Shown here: piece by piece, positions 1 to 4,055 of the stretch
Position numbering within the stretch: the stretch's first letter is position 1
How the letters are laid out: every line of letters begins with the position of its first letter
Assembly (NCBI GenBank): GCA_011041825.1
Contig: DRAO01000364.1
Location: 1 to 8,522, forward strand
Reading direction: 5' to 3'
Length of the DNA stretch: 8,522 bases
From: Chloroflexota bacterium
GTDB taxonomy: Bacteria > Chloroflexota > Anaerolineae > SpSt-600
Translations under genes and position numbers: made by a program
The notes under the pieces: generated by a model
Told to the model about the DNA's origin: nothing
The model's input: the letters and a program-made list of their open reading frames with translations, nothing else
Databases searched by the model: none

Positions 1-189
1 GGCTGGGACTGGTCGAAGGTGAACGTGAACGGGGGAGCCATTGCCTTGGGCCACCCTATTGGAGCCAGCGGTGCCCGATGCCTGACCACGCTAATCTATG
101 CCCTCAAGGACAGAGGACTTAACAGAGGCCTTGTCTGCCTCTGTTTGGGTGGCGGAGAGGCGGTGGCAATGGCGATAGAGATAATCTAG
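1..189 (+). CDS. Acetyl-CoA C-acetyltransferase (thiolase), C-terminal end only
   Basis: Partial gene entering from the left edge; only its last 62 residues and the TAG stop are present. Thiolases condense two acyl-CoAs or cleave 3-ketoacyl-CoA in fatty-acid, ketone-body or polyhydroxyalkanoate metabolism in the cytoplasm. The fragment carries both C-terminal active-site blocks: [17 protein letters not shown], whose His (residue 18 of the fragment) is the conserved GHP histidine, and CLGGG near the end, whose Cys (residue 48) is the proton-donating cysteine. The spacing between them and the short tail after CLGGG fit a complete, intact C terminus. The nucleophilic cysteine lies outside the window, so substrate class cannot be decided. 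An 18-bp hairpin begins on the last base of the stop codon. Confidence 0.93.
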   Translation, partial: GWDWSKVNVNGGAIALGHPIGASGARCLTTLIYALKDRGLNRGLVCLCLGGGEAVAMAIEII

Positions 190-230
190 TTTTTGTGGGA
201 CATCGGGCTTTGCCGGTGTCCCACAAAAAC
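189..230. repeat. Long hairpin between thiolase gene and tldD
   Basis: The arms 189-206 and 213-230 pair over 18 bp, with one G-U wobble (203 with 216), around the 6-nt loop GCTTTG. The 5' arm begins GTTTTTGTGGGAC and the 3' arm ends GTCCCACAAAAAC. The T tract is on the 5' side and the A tract on the 3' side, and no T run follows, so this is not a standard intrinsic terminator. It may still end the thiolase transcript, stabilise an mRNA end, or be a dispersed repeat. Its architecture and GGGCTTYGCC tip match the hairpin at 3933-3975. Confidence 0.8.
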
Positions 231-249
231 TTACCACCGGGAGGTTGGG

Positions 250-1695
250 ATGAAAGACCTCGCTATGCGTGCCCTGGAGACGGCAAAACTTAAAGGGGCC
301 ACCTATGCGGATATACGCATTGTGCACCGGGTAGAGCAGAGGATAACTGTGAAAAATGGAGCGGTGGAGGCCCTTTCCCAGGAGGAAAGCCTGGGCTTCG
401 GCGTCAGGGTTATTGCCGATGGAGCCTGGGGCTTCGCCAGCTCGTCCCTGCTGACGGCAGAAGAGGTGGACCGGGTGGCGGCTCTGGCGGTGGAGATAGC
501 CAGGGCTAGCGCCCTCACCAAGCTGGAGGACGTGAACCTGGGGCCGCCAGAAATCCACGTTGCCACGTATAAAACCCCGGTGAAGGTGGACCCCTTCTCC
601 ATCCCGCTGGAGAAGAAGATTGAACTCCTGCTGGCCGCCGATGCCGAGATGCGTCGCACCAAAGAGGTCAAGGTTTCCAGGGCCAGCCTTGGCTTCTTCA
701 AAGAGAAGAAGACCTTCGCCAGCACTGAGGGAAGCTACATAGAACAGGAAATCATCGAAAGCGGCGGCGGGCTGGAGGCCACCGCCGTGAGCGAGGACGA
801 TGTTCAGAAGCGCTCCTACCCCAACTCCTTCGGGAGGCATCAGGGCACGGGAGGCTGGGAGCTCATCGAGGAGATGAAGCTGGTGGAGAACGCTGCCCGC
901 ACCGGCGAGGAAGCTGCTCAGCTCCTGTACGCCCCTCAATGCCCCAGTATGGTCACCACCGTGATAATAGGCGGAGCCCAGATGGCCCTCCAGGTGCACG
1001 AATCCTGCGGGCATCCTACCGAACTGGACCGGGTCTTCGGCACCGAGGCATCTTTCGCCGGGACGAGCTTCCTCACCACCGATAAGCTGGGGACCTTCCG
1101 CTACGGTTCCGACATCGTGAACATCACTGCCGATGCCACCATACCAGGGGCTCTGGGCACATTTGGCTTCGACGACGAAGGTGTGCCCGCTCAGCGGACC
1201 CCCCTGGTCAAGGACGGCATCTTCGTGGGGTACCTTATGAGCCGGGAAACGGCCCACCGCCTTGGCCTCAGGTCCAACGGCTGTATGCGGGCCGATGGGT
1301 GGAACCGCATCCCCATAATAAGGATGACCAACATAAACCTGGAGCCAGGCGAATGGGACCTGGAAGACCTCATCGCCGATACGGACGAAGGCATCTATAT
1401 GGAGACCAACAAGTCCTGGAGCATTGACGACAAACGACTCAACTTCCAGTTCGGGACGGAAATCGCCTACGAGATAAAGAAGGGGAAGCTGGGCCGCCTT
1501 CTGAAGAATGCCACTTACACGGGCATAACTCCCCAATTCTGGCAAAGCTGCGATGCCATCTGCAACGCCAGGTACTGGAAGGTGTGGGGGACGCCCAATT
1601 GCGGTAAAGGGGAGCCTATGCAGGTCGCCCACGTAGGGCACGGCACAGCCCCGGCCCGATTCAGGAATGTGCAGGTGGGGGTGATGAAGCCATAA
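250..1695 (+). CDS. tldD: TldD-family zinc metalloprotease
   Basis: 481 residues, the usual TldD length. TldD proteins are cytoplasmic metallopeptidases that, with the paralogue TldE/PmbA, degrade unfolded or modified peptides (microcin B17 maturation, CcdA turnover). The N-terminal alpha/beta domain starts MKDLAMRALETAKLKGATYADIR. The metal motif HESCGH occupies residues 250-255, with Glu258 and Asp260 after it as in the family. The C-terminal beta-rich domain ends with NCGKGEPMQVAHVGHG and RFRNVQVG; Cys451 matches the third zinc ligand position. The ATG at 250 is chosen because GGGAGG (239-244) lies just upstream; an upstream in-frame TTG at 193 would sit inside the hairpin stem. No tldE/pmbA partner follows: the next gene, 46 nt on, is a phosphate transporter. 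Family call is firm; substrate is unknown. Confidence 0.93.
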   Translation: MKDLAMRALETAKLKGATYADIRIVHRVEQRITVKNGAVEALSQEESLGFGVRVIADGAWGFASSSLLTAEEVDRVAALAVEIARASALTKLEDVNLGPPEIHVATYKTPVKVDPFSIPLEKKIELLLAADAEMRRTKEVKVSRASLGFFKEKKTFASTEGSYIEQEIIESGGGLEATAVSEDDVQKRSYPNSFGRHQGTGGWELIEEMKLVENAARTGEEAAQLLYAPQCPSMVTTVIIGGAQMALQVHESCGHPTELDRVFGTEASFAGTSFLTTDKLGTFRYGSDIVNITADATIPGALGTFGFDDEGVPAQRTPLVKDGIFVGYLMSRETAHRLGLRSNGCMRADGWNRIPIIRMTNINLEPGEWDLEDLIADTDEGIYMETNKSWSIDDKRLNFQFGTEIAYEIKKGKLGRLLKNATYTGITPQFWQSCDAICNARYWKVWGTPNCGKGEPMQVAHVGHGTAPARFRNVQVGVMKP

Positions 1696-1701
1696 TTAAC
1701 C

Positions 1702-1720
1702 GCAAAACTTCCGGTTTTGC
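1702..1720. other. Small hairpin between tldD and the transporter gene
   Basis: GCAAAAC (1702-1708) and GTTTTGC (1714-1720) form a 7-bp stem around a 5-nt loop, 6 nt after the tldD stop. The stem is weak and no T run follows, so it is more likely an mRNA-processing or minor attenuation structure than a strong terminator. Chance occurrence is possible. Confidence 0.35.
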
Positions 1721-1741
1721 AGAACTACAAAGGGATAGAAT

Positions 1742-2746
1742 ATGGGATTGCGAGAATTCATCAGCCCAACGGGGCTATTAATCCTGGTAGCCTTGGCTTT
1801 TGATTTCCTCAATGGCTTCCACGATAGTGCCAATATCGTGGCGACCATCATCTCATCCCGGTCAATGCGCCCTTCTAAAGCCCTGGCGATGAGTGCCGTG
1901 GCGGAGTTCATCGCCCCCTTCTTATTTGGTGTGGCTGTAGCCACCACGATAGGGCACGACATCGTTGACCCCCGGGCGATTACCATAAGCGTTATTTTCA
2001 CAGCCCTCCTGAGCGCCATAATCTGGAACCTAATCACCTGGTACTTCGGCATCCCCTCCAGCTCCTCCCATGCCCTTATCGGAGGCATCATCGGGGCAGT
2101 TGCCATCGCTTACGGGGTCAAGCTCATCCAATTGAAAGGGCTGGAGAAGGTAATAGCAGCGCTCTTCATCTCCCCCATATTGGGGATGATTGTGGGCTAC
2201 GTCCTTATGAAGGTGATGCTCTTTATGGTACGGGGGGCTACCCCCAAGGTCAATATCTTCTTCAAGCGGGGACAGGCCCTCACCACTTTGAGCCTGGCTC
2301 TGAGCCACGGTACCAACGATGCTCAGAAGACAATGGGCATCATCACGATGGGCCTGGTGAGTGCGGGCTATCTGGATGAATTCCGGGTTCCGGTGTGGGT
2401 GATAGCGGCGTGTGCGGCGGCGATATCCTTGGGAATTGCGGCAGGGGGATGGCGCATCATAAGGACGCTGGGAGGCAAGTTCTACAAGATACGGCCTATC
2501 CATGGCTTTACAGCTCAAGCCAGCTCAGCTGTGGTAATCCTGGGAGCGGCTCTCCTCGGCGGTCCCGTCAGCACCACCCATGTGGTGAGTTCTGCCATTG
2601 TGGGGGTCGGCTCAGCAGAGAGGTTATCCAAAGTGAGGTGGAGGGTGATGCAGGAAATCGCTTTGGCCTGGGTGCTCACAATCCCCGCTACAGCCCTTAT
2701 GGCCTGTGGATTGTATCCTTTGGTGTGCAGGGTGCTATACACATAA
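1742..2746 (+). CDS. PiT-family inorganic phosphate transporter
   Basis: 334 residues of strongly hydrophobic protein; an inner-membrane permease of the PiT/PHO-4 family that takes up inorganic phosphate (often as a metal-phosphate complex) with a cation. The family's inverted internal duplication is visible. The first half has GFHDSANIVAT (residues 25-35) and GIPSSSSHALIGG (103-115); the second has SHGTNDAQKTMG (188-199) and GGPVSTTHVVSSAIVG (273-288). The loop between the halves is short, as in compact prokaryotic members. Start ATG 1742 has a weak AAAGGGA ribosome site about 6 nt upstream. Many bacterial pit genes sit next to a PhoU-like DUF47 gene, but none is seen here. Gaps to the neighbours are 46 nt upstream and 24 nt downstream, so cotranscription with tldD and the nitroreductase gene is plausible. 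Sulfate transport by a paralogue cannot be excluded. Confidence 0.93.
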   Translation: MGLREFISPTGLLILVALAFDFLNGFHDSANIVATIISSRSMRPSKALAMSAVAEFIAPFLFGVAVATTIGHDIVDPRAITISVIFTALLSAIIWNLITWYFGIPSSSSHALIGGIIGAVAIAYGVKLIQLKGLEKVIAALFISPILGMIVGYVLMKVMLFMVRGATPKVNIFFKRGQALTTLSLALSHGTNDAQKTMGIITMGLVSAGYLDEFRVPVWVIAACAAAISLGIAAGGWRIIRTLGGKFYKIRPIHGFTAQASSAVVILGAALLGGPVSTTHVVSSAIVGVGSAERLSKVRWRVMQEIALAWVLTIPATALMACGLYPLVCRVLYT

Positions 2747-2770
2747 TATCTTCCGCTCTGGGAGGGGGTT

Positions 2771-3292
2771 ATGGAGTTTTGGGAGGTGATAGAGCAGCGC
2801 CGTAGCGTGCGCAAGTTCACTTCGGAAGATGTGCCTTCGGAAATCGTGAGGAAAATCTTGCACGCTGCTATAAGGGCCCCTTCGGCTGGCAACCTTCAAC
2901 CCTGGCATTTCATAGTGGTGAGGAACCCCAAAGTGAAGCGAGGGCTGGTGTCGGCTGCCTGGGGGCAAGGCTTTATAGCTGAAGCACCTGTGGTCATCGT
3001 GGTTTGTGTTGAGCCTGGGCGTTCGGCCAGGCGCTATGGTTCCCGGGGTTCGGATTTGTATTGCATCCAGGATGCCGCCGCTGCCACTGAGCACATCCTC
3101 CTCGCAGCCACTGCTCTTGGCTATGGGGGATGCTGGGTTGGGGCTTTTGACGAAGGAGCCGCTGCCAGTGTCCTTAATCTCCCACGCCACTTGCGCCCGG
3201 TGGCCATCATCCCCATAGGCAAGCCTGCTTCAGAGCCAGGAGCCAGGACAGGCCGACGCCCTCTGGAAGAGGTGACCAGCTTTATAGATTGA
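2771..3292 (+). CDS. FMN-dependent nitroreductase family protein
   Basis: 173 residues, the size of the short single-domain nitroreductases. The family uses FMN and NAD(P)H to reduce nitroaromatics, quinones, flavins or similar acceptors, usually as a cytoplasmic dimer. Visible motifs: RRSVRKF (10-16), which contacts the FMN phosphate; APSAGNLQPWHF (36-47), the flavin-binding loop; LGYGGCWVGAF (116-126); and IIPIGKP (146-152) followed by the basic RTGRRPLEE tail. Start ATG 2771 has a strong GGAGGGGG ribosome site at 2761-2768. The 24-nt gap after the transporter gene suggests an operon. The natural electron acceptor cannot be told from sequence. The Fur-type gene downstream hints at a redox or metal theme, but that is only proximity. 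Confidence 0.92.
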   Translation: MEFWEVIEQRRSVRKFTSEDVPSEIVRKILHAAIRAPSAGNLQPWHFIVVRNPKVKRGLVSAAWGQGFIAEAPVVIVVCVEPGRSARRYGSRGSDLYCIQDAAAATEHILLAATALGYGGCWVGAFDEGAAASVLNLPRHLRPVAIIPIGKPASEPGARTGRRPLEEVTSFID

Positions 3293-3321
3293 TTGACAGA
3301 GGGCGTTGAAAAAGCGCTAAC
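3293..3321 (+). promoter_or_regulatory. Possible promoter for the Fur-family gene
   Basis: A perfect TTGACA (3293-3298) directly follows the nitroreductase stop. After 17 nt comes GCTAAC (3316-3321), a poor -10 element with 3 of 6 matches to TATAAT. The spacing is right but the -10 is weak, so this is only a candidate. Confidence 0.25.
3299..3317. repeat. Solitary copy of the MITE-like end sequence
   Basis: GAGGGCGTTGAAAAAGCGC at this site matches 17 of 19 bases of the left end of the 183-bp element at 3854-3872 (GAGGGTGTTGAAAAAGTGC), in the same orientation. No matching inverted end and no direct repeat were found next to it, so it is probably a remnant of another copy. Confidence 0.5.
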
Positions 3322-3351
3322 CGGGGGAAATGGGGGATGACAGCTCAGGTT

Positions 3352-3366
3352 CTCATAACTTATGAG
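3352..3366. promoter_or_regulatory. 7-1-7 palindrome, candidate Fur/PerR-type operator
   Basis: CTCATAA-C-TTATGAG is a perfect inverted repeat with 7-nt arms and one central base. This 7-1-7 layout and the A+T-rich inner arms match the architecture of Fur, PerR and Zur boxes, although the outer bases differ from the known consensus sequences. It overlaps the first candidate ATG (3362) of the Fur-family gene, which fits negative autoregulation. Function is inferred. Confidence 0.5.
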
Positions 3367-3826
3367 TGAGAGGCCTATGAGAGACAAGGGATTAGAACAG
3401 GTTGCCAGGGCCCTTCGTGCTAAGGGGAAAAGGCTGACGCCCCAACGGGCCTTGATATTTCAGATAATCAAAGAGAGCAAGGAACACCTCCCAGCCGACG
3501 AGATTTACCGTCGGGCTCGGGAGGAAAAACCCCGCATAAGCCTCTCCACCGTGTATCGCACCCTCGGCGTGCTCAAGGAGATGGGTTTGGTCAGAGAGCT
3601 CCACCTGGATGAAGAGCACCATCATTACGAATTGGTGGAAGAAGAAGCCCACTATCACCTGATATGCTCCAAATGCGGGGGGATAGAGGAATTTCAAAGC
3701 GACCTGGTTAGCCAGCTCTTTGAAGAGCTCAGCAAGAGGCACAACTTCGAGGTTAAGAAAGCCCACATAGATGTAATTGGCATCTGCAAAGGCTGCCGGG
3801 AGAAAGAGAGCCAGGGCCCTCATTAA
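3362..3826 (+). CDS. Fur-family metal or peroxide responsive transcriptional regulator
   Basis: 154 residues from ATG 3362, or 149 from ATG 3377; neither has a good ribosome site (GAGAGG at 3368-3373 is only 3 nt from the second). The N-terminal winged helix starts KGKRLTPQR (21-29), with HLPADEIY (42-49) and recognition helix ISLSTVYRTLGVLKEMGLV (59-77). The C-terminal dimerisation domain has the regulatory metal cluster DEEHHHYE (83-90) and AHYHLIC (96-102). Two CxxC pairs form the structural zinc site: C102/C105 and C142/C145. Family members bind DNA as dimers to repress iron uptake (Fur), zinc uptake (Zur) or peroxide defence (PerR) genes. Candidate ligands His42, His97, His99 and Asp114 allow Fur or PerR; I cannot choose. 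A 7-1-7 palindrome over the start suggests self-control. Confidence 0.92.
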   Translation: MSERPMRDKGLEQVARALRAKGKRLTPQRALIFQIIKESKEHLPADEIYRRAREEKPRISLSTVYRTLGVLKEMGLVRELHLDEEHHHYELVEEEAHYHLICSKCGGIEEFQSDLVSQLFEELSKRHNFEVKKAHIDVIGICKGCREKESQGPH

Positions 3827-3845
3827 CACCCCCAGCTCAAGCTTT

Positions 3846-3857
3846 TCGGCCAGGAGG
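3846..3857. repeat. Left flanking direct repeat (target-site duplication)
   Basis: TCGGCCAGGAGG is identical to 4037-4048. The first 8 bases (3846-3853) directly abut the element's 15-bp left end and are best read as the target-site duplication. The following GAGG is shared by the element end and the flanking sequence. Confidence 0.55.
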
Positions 3858-4036
3858 GTGTTGAAAAAGTGCCACGCTGTTCTTGCTCAAAAGGTTCCTT
3901 CCGGCGAGGGCAGGTTAAAAAGCATTTTTGAAGTGTTTTCTCGTGCGGGGGCTTCGCCCCCGCACGAGAAAACACCCACTTTTTCTATCCCTAGCCTGCG
4001 GAGTAGTTTCTAACCTCGGAGTTTTTCAACACCTTC
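3854..4036. mobile_element. 183-bp MITE-like element with terminal inverted repeats
   Basis: The left end GAGGGTGTTGAAAAA (3854-3868) matches the reverse complement of the right end (4022-4036) at 14 of 15 bases. An 8-bp direct repeat TCGGCCAG flanks both ends (3846-3853 and 4037-4044). There is no credible coding capacity; the centre is a perfect 20-bp stem (3933-3975). TIRs plus a direct repeat plus no transposase are the hallmarks of a miniature inverted-repeat element mobilised in trans. GTTGAAAAA-type ends occur in several IS families, and I do not assign one. It fills most of the 229-nt gap between the Fur-family gene and the methyltransferase-like gene. Confidence 0.6.
3933..3975. repeat. 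Perfect 20-bp hairpin in the centre of the element
   Basis: Arms 3933-3952 and 3956-3975 are exact reverse complements around a TTC triloop. The stem reads GTGTTTTCTCG outward of a GGGGG/CCCCC top with a GGGCTTCGCC tip. A CTTTTT run begins at 3979, 4 nt after the stem, so it could weakly end the Fur-family transcript. Its T-tract/GC-stem/A-tract layout is the same as the hairpin at 189-230. Confidence 0.8.
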
Positions 4037-4048
4037 TCGGCCAGGAGG
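4037..4048. repeat. Right flanking direct repeat, containing a ribosome binding site
   Basis: Identical 12-nt copy of 3846-3857. AGGAGG (4043-4048) lies 7 nt before the GTG start at 4056 and is a full-strength Shine-Dalgarno sequence, so the duplication left the downstream gene's ribosome site intact. Confidence 0.6.
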
Positions 4049-4055
4049 CCAAAGT

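Noticed and set aside
189..230. Hairpin read as a standard intrinsic terminator of the thiolase gene
   Set aside because: No T run follows the stem; the T tract is at the 5' base and the A tract at the 3' base on the plus strand, and the same is true on the minus strand.
193..249. Longer tldD start (TTG at 193)
   Set aside because: The extension would be encoded by the hairpin stem, has no family similarity, and the ATG at 250 has a good GGGAGG site.
91..1641. A 516-codon open frame on the minus strand opposite tldD
   Set aside because: It is antisense to a gene with clear family motifs, and its translation shows no recognisable domain. Long open antisense frames are common in G+C-rich genes.
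3777..4013. A 78-codon plus-strand frame covering the Fur-family gene end and the element
   Set aside because: It overlaps the regulator gene in another frame, runs through the 20-bp hairpin, and shows no domain-like sequence.
3299..4036. A 738-bp composite element carrying the Fur-family gene
   Set aside because: The outer ends match in inverted orientation, but there is no flanking direct repeat, while the inner 183-bp unit has one. Kept only as a remark.
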